From: Shewanella carassii
Lineage (GTDB): Bacteria > Pseudomonadota > Gammaproteobacteria > Enterobacterales > Shewanellaceae
Direction of reading: 5' to 3'
DNA length: 64,000 nt
Assembly (NCBI RefSeq): GCF_002777975.1
Contig: NZ_NGVS01000004.1
Coordinates: forward strand, 236,376 to 300,375
Under the pieces are notes generated by a model. The model searched no databases, was not told the DNA's origin, and worked only from the letters and a program-made list of their open reading frames with translations. This document shows positions 18,974 to 28,166 of the stretch, piece by piece (position 1 is the first letter of the stretch; each line of letters begins with the position of its first letter). The translations under genes were made by a program, and so were the position numbers.

Positions 18974-20683
18974 GTGCAGGCAAGATTCAGAAAGTTCAAA
19001 CTTGAGGCGCGAAAGTATCTGCGCCACCAGATGAGAGACAAGCTGTCCCAAACGAGGATCAGTATTCAACTGTGTCTGCTGGCCCTGCTGTTTGCGCTGA
19101 TGGCCTCGGCGGTCATCATACTGTTTCGCCTGCTGCTGCAATGGGCCAATCATTTTACCCAAACACAAGAATGGGATTTTACGGGCTCAATCGGTGACTG
19201 GCGAGTCCTGTTACCACTTTTTGGGGCTTTTTTGATCTGGCTTGTCGCCAAATTAGGTTCCAAACGCTACAAACGCATGGGCATAGCCTATGTGCTGCAC
19301 CGGGTGAAGCTACATTACGGCAAGATCCCGCTGCAATCAGCACCGGGGCAGTTTTTTCAGGCGCTGTTTGCGCTGGCGAGCAACTTCTCGGTCGGTCGTG
19401 AAGGCCCAGCCATTCATCTGGGGGCGGTCACCGCCTCGGTATTGGCGGAAAAATTCAAGCTGCCGGACAACAGCGTGCGCATCATGTGCGCCAGCGGCAT
19501 AGCCGCCGGGATAGCCGCCACCTTCAACGCGCCACTGGCCGCCGTGGTGTTTGTCCTCGAAGTAATCCTCAGGGAATACAAGGTACAGTACTTCTTCCCC
19601 ATCATGCTATCGGCCATCTGCGGCGCCGTATCCAGCCAAGTGGTGTTCGGTAATATCCACGAGTTTGATGCCATCAAGGTCAGCCATATTCCACTGGATC
19701 AGTACCCGCTGCTGGCTCTCGGCGGTATTGTGCTGGGGGTCGCCGCGGCCCTATTCAATCACAGCCTTATTCAGGTGACCGAGCGCGGCCAACACTGGCC
19801 CTTGATAGTCCGCCTGTTGCTGGCTGGGGTTATCACCACTTTGATAGGCCTGGTGTTGCCTCAGGCACTGGGCAGCGGTGAAATGGCCATAGGACTGGCG
19901 GTCAGCGACAATCCGGCCATCTGGTTTTTGCTGGCGGTTTTGCTGGCCAAGATTATCGCTACCATTGCCGCCATCGGCCTTGGGATCCCGGGTGGGGTCA
20001 TAGGGCCACTCTACGGCATAGGGGCCTTGGGCGGCGCTATTCTGGCTCAGGCGACCGCGCTGCTGTTTCCCTCGGTGGCCCCCTATGCAGGGCTCTATAC
20101 CGTCATCGGCATGACCGCTATGATGGGGGTTTGCCTCAGTGCACCGCTCGCCGCCCTGGTGGCGCTGCTGGAGATGACCAATGATGCCTCCATCATACTG
20201 CCCGGAATGATAGTGGCCGTGCCCGCCTACCTCATCGCCTATCAGGGGCTGAATGCCAAATCCATATTCTTTCGTCAGTTGGACATCATGGGCCTGGGTT
20301 ACAAGGTGGCTCCGGTTAACCTGGGATTACAGAAACTCGGGGTACGCGCCCTGATGGACAGGCGCATAGTGATAGTCAACAACAATGATGAGCTGCTGCT
20401 GGAAGTGATGAAACGCGCCCAGGGCAGGCCCGTGCTTGCCAGAGATGCCGAAGGCCAGATTGCCATGCTGGAGTTGCAGATGCCTTCGTTTGACACTGAT
20501 ACCAGCCTGACACAGCACAGGATCCAGGGGCTACCCGACTCGGCTACTCTCAACGAGGTGTATGAAATTTTGGCGCCAAAACGTGCCGGTGAAGTCTTTA
20601 TCTATCAGGATACCCCGGAGAATATCGTCGGAGTAATCAGTTGGTCTAACCTGCAGCAGGAAATCCGTGCCGGAGAAGTGTAA
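18974..20683 (+). CDS. CLC-family chloride channel/transporter with a C-terminal cytoplasmic domain
   Basis: 569 residues. The membrane core (about 25-430) carries the gating-glutamate motif GREGPAIHLG and GIPGGVIGPLYGIGALGG, both typical of CLC proteins. The tail after about 440 (VRALMDRRIVIVNNNDEL...) looks like a CBS-type domain. The usual first selectivity motif GSGIP is not visible; RMGIAYV occupies that place. At the position of the proton glutamate E203 of E. coli ClcA the sequence is VLEVILREY, with Val after the conserved Glu, as in eukaryotic CLC channels. The frame opens with GTG at 18974; ATG at 19031 is the alternative start. Confidence 0.85.
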   Translation: MQARFRKFKLEARKYLRHQMRDKLSQTRISIQLCLLALLFALMASAVIILFRLLLQWANHFTQTQEWDFTGSIGDWRVLLPLFGAFLIWLVAKLGSKRYKRMGIAYVLHRVKLHYGKIPLQSAPGQFFQALFALASNFSVGREGPAIHLGAVTASVLAEKFKLPDNSVRIMCASGIAAGIAATFNAPLAAVVFVLEVILREYKVQYFFPIMLSAICGAVSSQVVFGNIHEFDAIKVSHIPLDQYPLLALGGIVLGVAAALFNHSLIQVTERGQHWPLIVRLLLAGVITTLIGLVLPQALGSGEMAIGLAVSDNPAIWFLLAVLLAKIIATIAAIGLGIPGGVIGPLYGIGALGGAILAQATALLFPSVAPYAGLYTVIGMTAMMGVCLSAPLAALVALLEMTNDASIILPGMIVAVPAYLIAYQGLNAKSIFFRQLDIMGLGYKVAPVNLGLQKLGVRALMDRRIVIVNNNDELLLEVMKRAQGRPVLARDAEGQIAMLELQMPSFDTDTSLTQHRIQGLPDSATLNEVYEILAPKRAGEVFIYQDTPENIVGVISWSNLQQEIRAGEV

Positions 20684-20807
20684 TTTCAGTCATCAGTCAT
20701 TTTCATGACCGCCGCCTTCTGTTATAGTTGCGCCTCAGCCAAACCCTACATAACCCATGGGTCCAGACCTCAGTGTCAACACCCAATTGCATTGGAAACC
20801 AAGGCTG

Positions 20808-21827
20808 ATGAACCAGTTCCAGGGATCACATATCCTCTCCGTAAACCAGTTAGATCTGGACGCCATTCAAACCATTTTCACAGTAGCCCAAAAGATGACC
20901 CCCTACGCCCTGCGCGAAAAGCGCACCAAGGTGCTAGAAGGGGCTATCCTCGGCAATCTGTTTTTTGAACCCAGCACCCGCACCCGAGTCAGCTTCGGCT
21001 GCGCCTTCAACCTGCTTGGTGGCCGGGTCGCAGAAACGGTCGGCATGGCCTCCTCGTCGCTGTCCAAGGGGGAGTCCCTCTACGATACCGCCAGGGTGTT
21101 GTCCAGCTACTCGGATGTGATTGCCATGCGCCACCCCGAGTCCTACTCGGTACGCGAGTTTGCCGAAGGCAGCCGGGTGCCTGTGATTAACGGCGGCGAT
21201 GGTGCCAACGAACATCCAACCCAGGCGCTGCTGGATCTGTTCACCATACAGAAAGAGCTGCACAGCAAAGGCTTAGGCATAGATGGCATGCATATCGCCA
21301 TGGTAGGCGATCTCAAATACGGCCGCACTGTGCACTCGCTGTCGCGCCTCTTGTGCATGTACAAGAACATCAGCTTCACCCTGATCTCCCCTGCCGAGCT
21401 GGCAATGCCCGACTATGTGATCGCCGACATTGAAAATGCCGGGCACAAGATCACAATAACCGAACAACTGGAAGGCAATTTAGATCAAGCCGATATACTC
21501 TATCTGACACGCATTCAGGAAGAGCGCTTCCCCTCGCAGGAGGAAGCCGATAAGTATCGTGGCAAGTTCCGTTTGAACAGCGCCATATACACCAAAAATT
21601 GTAAGTCCAATACAGTGATCATGCATCCATTGCCTCGGGACTCCAGGCTGCAGGCCAATGAGCTGGACAATGATCTCAACAACCATCCCAACCTGGCAAT
21701 ATTCCGTCAGGCCGACAATGGCTTGTTGATCCGTATGGCACTGTTTGCCCTGACACTCGGGGTGGACAATCAGTTGGAAAAATATGAGTGTCCGGTTAAC
21801 TGGTATTCACGCAAGGCCGATCGCTAG
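20808..21827 (+). CDS. pyrB: Aspartate carbamoyltransferase
   Basis: 339 residues from the ATG at 20808 (AAGG just upstream); an in-frame ATG 17 codons earlier is less likely. It condenses carbamoyl phosphate with aspartate in pyrimidine synthesis. The carbamoyl-phosphate motif FFEPSTRTRVSF and the HPTQALLDLF motif are both present. It is longer than the 311-residue E. coli catalytic chain and no pyrI regulatory subunit follows, so allosteric control of the E. coli type is not expected. A TGT-TATAGT extended -10 element is at 20721-20729. Confidence 0.93.
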   Translation: MNQFQGSHILSVNQLDLDAIQTIFTVAQKMTPYALREKRTKVLEGAILGNLFFEPSTRTRVSFGCAFNLLGGRVAETVGMASSSLSKGESLYDTARVLSSYSDVIAMRHPESYSVREFAEGSRVPVINGGDGANEHPTQALLDLFTIQKELHSKGLGIDGMHIAMVGDLKYGRTVHSLSRLLCMYKNISFTLISPAELAMPDYVIADIENAGHKITITEQLEGNLDQADILYLTRIQEERFPSQEEADKYRGKFRLNSAIYTKNCKSNTVIMHPLPRDSRLQANELDNDLNNHPNLAIFRQADNGLLIRMALFALTLGVDNQLEKYECPVNWYSRKADR

Positions 21828-21856
21828 AGAGCGGCCACTGACTTTAAGGATTAAAC

Positions 21857-23140
21857 ATGACCCGTTCTGAAGACCTGTTTGAACAGGCCAAGAAAACCAT
21901 CCCCGGCGGTGTGAACTCGCCAGTACGTGCCTTCAATGGTGTAGGCGGTTCTCCCCGTTTCATCGAAAAAGCCGACGGTGCCTATATCTATGATGCCGAT
22001 GGCAAAGCTTATATCGACTATGTCGGTTCCTGGGGGCCTATGATCCTGGGTCACAACCATCCCAAGATCCGCGAAGCCGTGCTCAAGGCGGTGGAAAACG
22101 GTCTGTCTTTCGGCGCCCCTACCGAACTGGAAGTGCAGATGGCAGAAAAAGTCATTGAGATGGTGCCTTCCATAGAACAAGTACGTATGGTGAGCTCTGG
22201 TACAGAAGCCACCATGAGCGCCATACGCCTGGCTCGGGGTTACACCAACAGAGACAAGATCCTCAAGTTCGAAGGCTGCTACCACGGCCATGCCGACTGT
22301 CTGCTGGTTAAGGCCGGTTCCGGCGCCCTGACTCTGGGTCAGCCCAGCTCCCCAGGGATCCCTGCTGACTTTGCCAAGCACACCCTGACCGCTGTCTATA
22401 ACGATCTGGACTCAGTCAAAGAGCTGTTCAGCCAGCATCCGCAGGATATCGCCTGTATCATACTCGAGCCGGTTGCCGGCAACATGAACTGTATCCCGCC
22501 GGTTGCAGGTTTCCTCGAAGGACTGCGTGAGCTTTGCGATCAGTTCGGCGCCCTGCTGATCATCGACGAAGTGATGACAGGCTTCCGCGTCTCCAAGAGC
22601 GGTGCCCAAGGTCACTATGGCGTGACACCGGATCTGACCACTCTGGGTAAGGTTATCGGCGGCGGTATGCCGGTTGGTGCCTTCGGTGGCAAGAAAGAAG
22701 TCATGCAGTATATTGCCCCGACTGGCCCTGTGTACCAAGCAGGCACACTTTCAGGTAACCCTATCGCCATGACCGCAGGTCTGGCCCAGCTGGAAGCCCT
22801 GTCAGAGCCAGGCCTCTATGAGGAACTGGCAGCCAAGACCAAGCGTATTGCCGAAGGCTTCAAGGCCGCGGCCGACAAGCATGGTATCCCCATGGCCATC
22901 AACTATGTTGGTGGCATGTTTGGTTTCTTCTTTACCGATGAAGAGAAGATAACCGGCTTTGAGCAGGTCACCAAGTGCAACATGGAGCAGTTCCGCGCCT
23001 TCTATCACGGCATGCTGGACGAGGGTATTTACCTGGCACCAAGCGCCTTTGAGGCAGGCTTCCTGTCTATGGCTCACGGCGAGCAAGAGCTGCAGGCGAC
23101 TCTGGATGCAGCCGATCGTGTTCTAGCCCGCATGAAGTAA
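21857..23140 (+). CDS. hemL: Glutamate-1-semialdehyde 2,1-aminomutase
   Basis: A 427-residue PLP enzyme that makes 5-aminolevulinate in the C5 heme pathway. The cofactor lysine is Lys265 in [15 protein letters not shown]. The length equals that of E. coli HemL. It follows pyrB by 29 bases and could be partly read through from it, although the pathways are unrelated. A strong terminator lies directly downstream. Confidence 0.97.
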   Translation: MTRSEDLFEQAKKTIPGGVNSPVRAFNGVGGSPRFIEKADGAYIYDADGKAYIDYVGSWGPMILGHNHPKIREAVLKAVENGLSFGAPTELEVQMAEKVIEMVPSIEQVRMVSSGTEATMSAIRLARGYTNRDKILKFEGCYHGHADCLLVKAGSGALTLGQPSSPGIPADFAKHTLTAVYNDLDSVKELFSQHPQDIACIILEPVAGNMNCIPPVAGFLEGLRELCDQFGALLIIDEVMTGFRVSKSGAQGHYGVTPDLTTLGKVIGGGMPVGAFGGKKEVMQYIAPTGPVYQAGTLSGNPIAMTAGLAQLEALSEPGLYEELAAKTKRIAEGFKAAADKHGIPMAINYVGGMFGFFFTDEEKITGFEQVTKCNMEQFRAFYHGMLDEGIYLAPSAFEAGFLSMAHGEQELQATLDAADRVLARMK

Positions 23141-23156
23141 TCCGCAGATGGATTGA

Positions 23157-23186
23157 AAACGGGGCCTATACGGCCCCGTTTTTTGT
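23157..23186 (+). terminator. Intrinsic terminator of hemL
   Basis: A stem AAAACGGGGCC / GGCCCCGTTTT with a five-base loop runs into TTTTTT. Confidence 0.93.
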
Positions 23187-23617
23187 GCTCACTCCCGCCG
23201 GATAGATTTCTCTGGCGTCCAGCTCGAGCTCTGGTTTCTCAGTTCCCCTTCCACAAAGCTTCCACTCAGCACTATGTTCACGAACCCATTTAGGCTGAGC
23301 CATAGCTGTCAAGCCAACTTGCCATTGACCCGAGTGTAGACTGTCACCTTTCGCTGTCAAATCTGCCTTGATAGCAAAAAACACTAACATCTACACACAA
23401 AAAAGACTTAATCACTGGCCAGAGCCCAAACACACCCGATACTAATCACAAAGTCTAAGAAAGTGTGCGCCAGTTAACGGTTGCCTTATTCATATCAGTG
23501 TGGTCTGATCCGCTCGCGCTATCACAGCTTGATTAACTGAACCTTGATGGCCAACACAAAAACTGCCCACGTCCCTCAGGGCAGACGAACATAAAATCAG
23601 CAGTTGGAATTGCATTT
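23187..23617. other. Long leader/intergenic region upstream of nhaD
   Basis: About 430 bases without a supported gene; a 74-codon minus-strand frame at 23166-23390 lacks family resemblance and runs into the hemL terminator, so I reject it. A CTGCCC / GGGCAG hairpin with a ten-base loop at 23563-23584 ends 33 bases before the nhaD start. Such a long leader could hold nhaD regulation, but I cannot identify a known riboswitch or operator here. Confidence 0.4.
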
Positions 23618-24868
23618 ATGCTCTATACCTTTCTTATCATACTCGCGGTGCTGGCACTGCTGAGTATCATTTTTGAAGAGGTGACTCACCTCAACAAAGC
23701 CAAAACGACTCTGTTTTTCGGTTGTATCTCTTGGATAGCTCTGTTCATGTCTGCCGGCGATCCCGGTCATGAAAAACTGGTAGAACATCAACTCAATGAA
23801 AACCTGCTGGAAATCGCGACACTCTGGCTGTTTTTGATGTCGACCATGACCTTTGTGGCCTACCTAAACGCTAAGGGCATGATCCAAATTTTAGTGCAGA
23901 AGTTATTTCCGCAGCGGGTCAGTACCCGGATGCTGATGCTACAAGTCGCCCTGTTTTCTCTGGTATTGTCCGCCATCTGTGACAACGTTACCGCCACCTT
24001 AGTCTCTCTTGGGTTACTGACCACCTTCAAGCTCGACAAACAGATGCGACGTCGGATGGCTGTACTGATCATCTTTGCCGTCAACTCTGGGGGGGTCTCT
24101 CTGATAACCGGTGATGTCACGACCCTGATGATCTTCCTCGCCGGTCATGTACATATGTCAGAGCTGTTGATGTTGGTACTGCCGGCGGCATTCAGTGTGA
24201 TGTTATTGGCAATACTCTTCTCCCTCAACGCCAAAGGCGAGGTGTCCACCACTCCCATTAGTCAAAACTATGAGACAGTAGATGTACTGATCGCCATCAT
24301 CTTCTTCACCACCATATTGATGACCATGGCACTGAACATTCTATTTGCCATCCCCCCCGTACTGACCTTTCTTACCGGGTTGTCAATCATGTTCCTGGTG
24401 GGCCACACCGCCCGTAACGACAAAGAAGAACTGCAAATCCTCGAGTATATCCGCCAGGTGGAATACGACACCCTGCTGTTCTTCCTCGGGATCCTCTTGT
24501 TGGTGGGTATGCTCAAAGAGATAGGCACGCTGGATCTCTTGGCTCAGGTCTATGCCAGCCACGACCCCAACATTTCCAACTTTGTCACCGGCATGGGATC
24601 TGCGGTTCTGGATAACGTCCCCTTGACAGCGGCACTTTTGAAAGCCTCACCTGAACTGACCACGCCAGAGTGGCTGGGGCTGACCTACGCAGTAGGTGTT
24701 GGTGGATCTCTGCTGGTGATAGGTTCGGCGGCCGGGATCATCGCCATGAGCAAGGTCAAAGAGCTGACCTTTGTCTCCTATCTCAAGTATGTTCCGGCGC
24801 TGCTGCTGTCCTACTCTGTAGGCTACGCCCTGACACTGCTGCTGGGGAACTACTTCTACGGAGCTTGA
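23618..24868 (+). CDS. nhaD: Na+/H+ antiporter NhaD
   Basis: A 416-residue inner-membrane protein with about 11-12 hydrophobic segments, of the ArsB/NhaD ion-transporter superfamily. The segments with NAKGMIQILVQKLFP, SAICDNVTATLVSLGLL and GSAVLDNVPLTAALL (the repeated 'DNV' half-helix motif) are typical of NhaD. It exports Na+ in exchange for H+, which fits a marine cell that also uses Na+-NQR. The ribosome-binding site is weak (TTGGAA). A MITE lies only 7 bases behind the stop, before the gene's terminator. Confidence 0.9.
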   Translation: MLYTFLIILAVLALLSIIFEEVTHLNKAKTTLFFGCISWIALFMSAGDPGHEKLVEHQLNENLLEIATLWLFLMSTMTFVAYLNAKGMIQILVQKLFPQRVSTRMLMLQVALFSLVLSAICDNVTATLVSLGLLTTFKLDKQMRRRMAVLIIFAVNSGGVSLITGDVTTLMIFLAGHVHMSELLMLVLPAAFSVMLLAILFSLNAKGEVSTTPISQNYETVDVLIAIIFFTTILMTMALNILFAIPPVLTFLTGLSIMFLVGHTARNDKEELQILEYIRQVEYDTLLFFLGILLLVGMLKEIGTLDLLAQVYASHDPNISNFVTGMGSAVLDNVPLTAALLKASPELTTPEWLGLTYAVGVGGSLLVIGSAAGIIAMSKVKELTFVSYLKYVPALLLSYSVGYALTLLLGNYFYGA

Positions 24869-24875
24869 GCTCTAA

Positions 24876-25153
24876 GGAAGGTGCGAACAGGTCCCATGCG
24901 TGCTCTGCGTCGGCTTACAGGCCTGGATGCAAGGCGTGGTTCGCAGCAAATGGCCTTAGTCCTTTGTAAGAAGCACAACAAAGCAGGCAGGCCTGTAAGC
25001 CACGCCCTTCGGGGCTTGCACAGCAACCGGCTCTCTGCGTTATCCGACTTTGACAGGCCCCGGCATGCCTTCAGTCAGATGCCTTGAACGCCAATTGCTG
25101 TGTAAGCCACTCTCTACAAAAAAGAAGGCCGCGAGGACTTATTCGCACCTTCC
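24876..25153. mobile_element. IS5-type MITE, copy 1 (278 bp), with CTAA target duplication
   Basis: A non-autonomous element bounded by near-perfect terminal inverted repeats: left GGAAGGTGCGAACAGGTCC, right GGACTTATTCGCACCTTCC. It is flanked by the direct repeat CTAA at 24872-24875 and 25154-25157. The ends match those of E. coli IS5 (GGAAGGTGCGAAYAAG) and CTAA fits the YTAR target rule of that family. It contains no transposase; open frames within it are also present in copy 2 and are not credible genes. The second copy is at 58768-59031 in the same orientation. Confidence 0.92.
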
Positions 25154-25160
25154 CTAAGAT

Positions 25161-25187
25161 AAAAAAGCGCCTTAATGGCGCTTTTTT
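25161..25187. terminator. Bidirectional terminator shared by nhaD and gspB
   Basis: An 11-bp perfect inverted repeat AAAAAAGCGCC / GGCGCTTTTTT with a five-base loop lies between the MITE and the end of the minus-strand gspAB operon. The MITE separates nhaD from it. Confidence 0.92.
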
Positions 25188-25216
25188 ATACTCGGTTTCA
25201 GCCGTTTTGGGTCGGC

Positions 25217-26374
25217 TTATATGGCCGGCACCCGGAACTTCTGCCCTTGAATTTCCAGCACGACATCCCTTGGACGTATCTCAACGATCTTCAGTTGACC
25301 CTTGATGCTGTCACCCTCCTGCAGTTCGGCACCCTCTACATTCAGCCAACGCTTGGAAGGCTCTGAGGCGTATACGTGAGCACTGATCTCAAACTCAGGA
25401 ACCTGCAATTGCAGCCCGGCCGGCAGCCCGCCGTAAGGAGGCACCTCTTCCTCAGCCTTGGGAATGGGATCCAATTCGGGAGGCGATACGGGTTTTTCCG
25501 CCGAGTGCCGGTGCTCCACATCGGCAAGCGCCGCCTGAAACTGAGCCACCAACTCATCCTGGCGGCGACTCTCGGCACTGGATAGCCCCACATCCTCGGC
25601 CGCTTCATTAACCTGGCGCTTGAGAGACTCGAGCACCTCAAGCCCACGGCGATTGGGGTTAGCTCCCAAAATAATCGGCTCATCGTCAGCCGCCGGCATC
25701 TCCTGCGGCTGATTTACAGCTGTTGCGCCATCAGCCTGGAGTTGCGCAAACTGCAGCTCTTTAGCCGCTTCAGCCACACTGGCGGCCAATAAAGCACTGC
25801 CAGTCGACTGTTTAACCGAAGCCGGAGTCTGAGGGGCTGCAATTTCAGCTTCGCCGCTTTGGTTTATTGAGCTCTGGTTTATTGAGCCCTGGTTTACTGA
25901 ACTTTGGTTTATGGTCGCCCTATTCTCAGCCTGAGCATTTTGAGGCAATGTATTTTGCGACTGGATTGTCCGAGATTGAACAGCCTGAGTCTGAGGTATC
26001 GGCTGGGCCATAGGCAAGGCCACCTTACCGGCCAAACGTACTTCCGTTGCACCTTGTTCAGCCACCTCGGCGGCTTGAGTCGGTTGCTTATATCCTTGAG
26101 ACTCATCTTGTTGCCTGGCTTGCTGCTGCGAGGCTTGCGCCCCAACTGAAGATGTCTCGGGAGCCAGCGTCTTTTTATTGGTATCAAGCGAGTGCCAGCC
26201 CCAGGCCAAGGCGCCACCGGCCAGCACAGCCGCCACCAATACCGCCAGCGGCTTAAGATAGCTACTTGCAGAAGATTGCTGGCGATATTGCGCCCTTGGG
26301 GTCAACACAGGATCCAGTTGTTCACCCATCTCCTGTTGCTTGGCCCGGGTCACGGCATCGAGAAGGATAGACAT
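25217..26374 (-). CDS. gspB: Type II secretion assembly protein GspB/ExeB-like
   Basis: 385 residues: short cytoplasmic N terminus, one transmembrane helix (PLAVLVAAVLAGGALAWGW, about residues 41-59), a long low-complexity Gln/Ser/Ala-rich periplasmic spacer (about 60-320) and a C-terminal GspB/T2SSB domain (EFEISAHVYASEPSKRWLNVE to QKFRVPAI). With GspA it helps place the GspD secretin in peptidoglycan. The spacer contains four pentapeptide repeats of the type SINQS. Its start overlaps the gspA stop (TGATG), so the pair is translationally coupled. Confidence 0.88.
   Translation of the reverse strand: MSILLDAVTRAKQQEMGEQLDPVLTPRAQYRQQSSASSYLKPLAVLVAAVLAGGALAWGWHSLDTNKKTLAPETSSVGAQASQQQARQQDESQGYKQPTQAAEVAEQGATEVRLAGKVALPMAQPIPQTQAVQSRTIQSQNTLPQNAQAENRATINQSSVNQGSINQSSINQSGEAEIAAPQTPASVKQSTGSALLAASVAEAAKELQFAQLQADGATAVNQPQEMPAADDEPIILGANPNRRGLEVLESLKRQVNEAAEDVGLSSAESRRQDELVAQFQAALADVEHRHSAEKPVSPPELDPIPKAEEEVPPYGGLPAGLQLQVPEFEISAHVYASEPSKRWLNVEGAELQEGDSIKGQLKIVEIRPRDVVLEIQGQKFRVPAI
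25860..25919 (-). repeat. 15-bp tandem repeat (four units) inside gspB
   Basis: Four consecutive 15-base units starting TGGTTTA on the plus strand (25860, 25875, 25890, 25905), the first two identical except for one base near the end. They encode a run of SINQS-like pentapeptides in the periplasmic spacer. The reading frame is kept because the unit length is a multiple of three. Confidence 0.85.
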
Positions 26375-27999
26375 CAGCTCGCTCCTCCTGCGTGCAATCT
26401 GGGGCCTTGATGACTCAAGTACAGATTAAGCTGAACCAGAGTCTGGCTGCCGGCAATGCCGTCCGGTTTCAAGCCATGGCGCCGCTGAAACTGTTGCAAT
26501 GACTGCTCCAGCTCGCTGTCGAAATAACTCATCAGTCTGGCCGGGCGCTGCTCCACCTGCGCCAGGGTATTTTCCAGCCACTGCACCTGGGCCAAACCGG
26601 CACTTGGGCCTATCGCCTTGAGCGGATCTTTGGGGGCGTCCCAGATGATTTCAAAAGTACCGCTGAAATGACGGTTGAACCAATCGACGCTGACCCAGAG
26701 TTGCTGTTCATTGAGTTGCAGCAGCAACTGCTCGCCATCTTTGGCCACCAGAGTGCCATAGAAAGGTTGCTGTTGTTCATCTTCCATATAAACCACAGCC
26801 GGATAGTTGAGCCGCAGCAAGGAGTTGAGATTGCCCTGCTGCTGATAACAGGCAAGCCCCTGCTGTTCGGCGGCCTGACAGGCACTGATGCCTGAATATG
26901 GCACCTTATCCCAAAGGGCAAACAGGGCCGCAAAGGCGGTATCTATATTGCGGCTCTGATCTATGGCCTGCATCAAGATCCGCTGCGCCCGGTTGGCTGC
27001 GGCCTTGCCCGCGCCAGCTTGATTGTCTGCAACCTGAGTCTGCTTGGCATCTGTCATTGAATAAAGTTGCCGTCCGGACTGATCTTGGGCGACAGCCTGT
27101 TCTGGCTGCGCCAGGAAATAGTAACCACCGGCAAAGGCCAAAAGCAGCATGACGGCGGCAGAAGCCGGTAACCAATAATTACGCTGTTTGATTTTCTCTC
27201 CCAGTACCTCTTCCGCGGCAGAGGCCACCATCTTGGCATCGATAGGGGTTCGAGACTGACCATAACCCGCCATCAACGCCCGCTCACACAATAGATTGAT
27301 AAGCCTAGGAATACCGCCACTGAATTTATGCAGCGCCCGAATCGCACCGCGATTGAACAAGGGTTCGCTGCGCCCGGCCACCTGCAACCTATGCTGCACA
27401 TAGAAGCCCACCTCCTCTTCGGTGAGCGGCAACAGATGGTAACGGGCAGTGATTCGCTGCGCCAACTGTCGCAGTTCCTGGCGCTTGAGCAGTTGTTGCA
27501 GCTCGGGCTGACCTATGAGGATCACCTGCAGCAGCTTGCGGGTATCTGTCTCTAGGTTGGTGAGCAGGCGCAGCTGCTCAAGCACTTCAGCCCGCAGATG
27601 CTGAGCCTCATCGATGATCAGCACAGTGTTGCGCCCAGCCTGGTGGTTAGCCAACAGAAAACCACTGATATGATCGGTCAGCTGTTTGAGAGTGGGCGCC
27701 TCACCATAGGGAATTTTCAACTCATCACAGAGGGTAGCCAGCAGCTCAAGCTCGGTCAGAGATGGATTGAGGATAAAGGCGGTATCGGTATTTTCCGGTA
27801 GTTGCCGCAACAAACAGCGGGAAACCGTGGTTTTTCCGGTGCCAACTTCACCCGTCAACAGCACAAAGCCCCCCGTCTCCCCCAGGCCATAGGTTAAATG
27901 CGCCAACGCCTCCCTGTGCCTGTCACTGAGGAACAGATAACTGGGATTGGGCGCGATAGAAAACGGGTTATCGTTCAGTCCATAAAAGGCCTTGTACAT
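26374..27999 (-). CDS. gspA: Type II secretion assembly ATPase GspA/ExeA-like
   Basis: 541 residues from the ATG at 27999, chosen because family members begin MYKAFYGL; an ATG 12 bases upstream sits almost on the ribosome-binding site. The AAA+ ATPase domain has Walker A GEVGTGKTT and Walker B VLIIDEAQH. A transmembrane helix follows (AAVMLLLAFAGGYYFLA, about 280-296). The periplasmic part ends in a peptidoglycan-binding domain (LEQSLQQFQRRHGLKPDGIAG). With GspB it remodels or docks to peptidoglycan for secretin assembly. gspC-N are not in the window. Confidence 0.9.
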   Translation of the reverse strand: MYKAFYGLNDNPFSIAPNPSYLFLSDRHREALAHLTYGLGETGGFVLLTGEVGTGKTTVSRCLLRQLPENTDTAFILNPSLTELELLATLCDELKIPYGEAPTLKQLTDHISGFLLANHQAGRNTVLIIDEAQHLRAEVLEQLRLLTNLETDTRKLLQVILIGQPELQQLLKRQELRQLAQRITARYHLLPLTEEEVGFYVQHRLQVAGRSEPLFNRGAIRALHKFSGGIPRLINLLCERALMAGYGQSRTPIDAKMVASAAEEVLGEKIKQRNYWLPASAAVMLLLAFAGGYYFLAQPEQAVAQDQSGRQLYSMTDAKQTQVADNQAGAGKAAANRAQRILMQAIDQSRNIDTAFAALFALWDKVPYSGISACQAAEQQGLACYQQQGNLNSLLRLNYPAVVYMEDEQQQPFYGTLVAKDGEQLLLQLNEQQLWVSVDWFNRHFSGTFEIIWDAPKDPLKAIGPSAGLAQVQWLENTLAQVEQRPARLMSYFDSELEQSLQQFQRRHGLKPDGIAGSQTLVQLNLYLSHQGPRLHAGGAS

Positions 28000-28166
28000 A
28001 GGCACTGCCATCCTTCTTCGTTAAAGACAGCCCAGTTTAAGGCAAGGTCTAAAATTGTAAAACCCCGCCAGCCATTTATGTGATGCACGGGAAAGTCCCC
28101 CACGGCCGGGTCTCATGTTATCCTGAGGTCATTACCAAAGCAGTCGATTATAAGGAATCCACAAGC

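Noticed and set aside
20757..20807. Longer pyrB start at 20757
   Set aside because: The 17 extra residues are not expected in the family and the ATG at 20808 has a better placed AAGG.
23166..23390. 74-codon minus-strand frame overlapping the hemL terminator
   Set aside because: Runs into the hemL terminator stem, has no family resemblance and lies in the nhaD leader.
24881..25087. Open frame within MITE copy 1 (also at 58773-58979 in copy 2)
   Set aside because: It belongs to the repeated non-autonomous element, has no transposase motif and no protein-like pattern.
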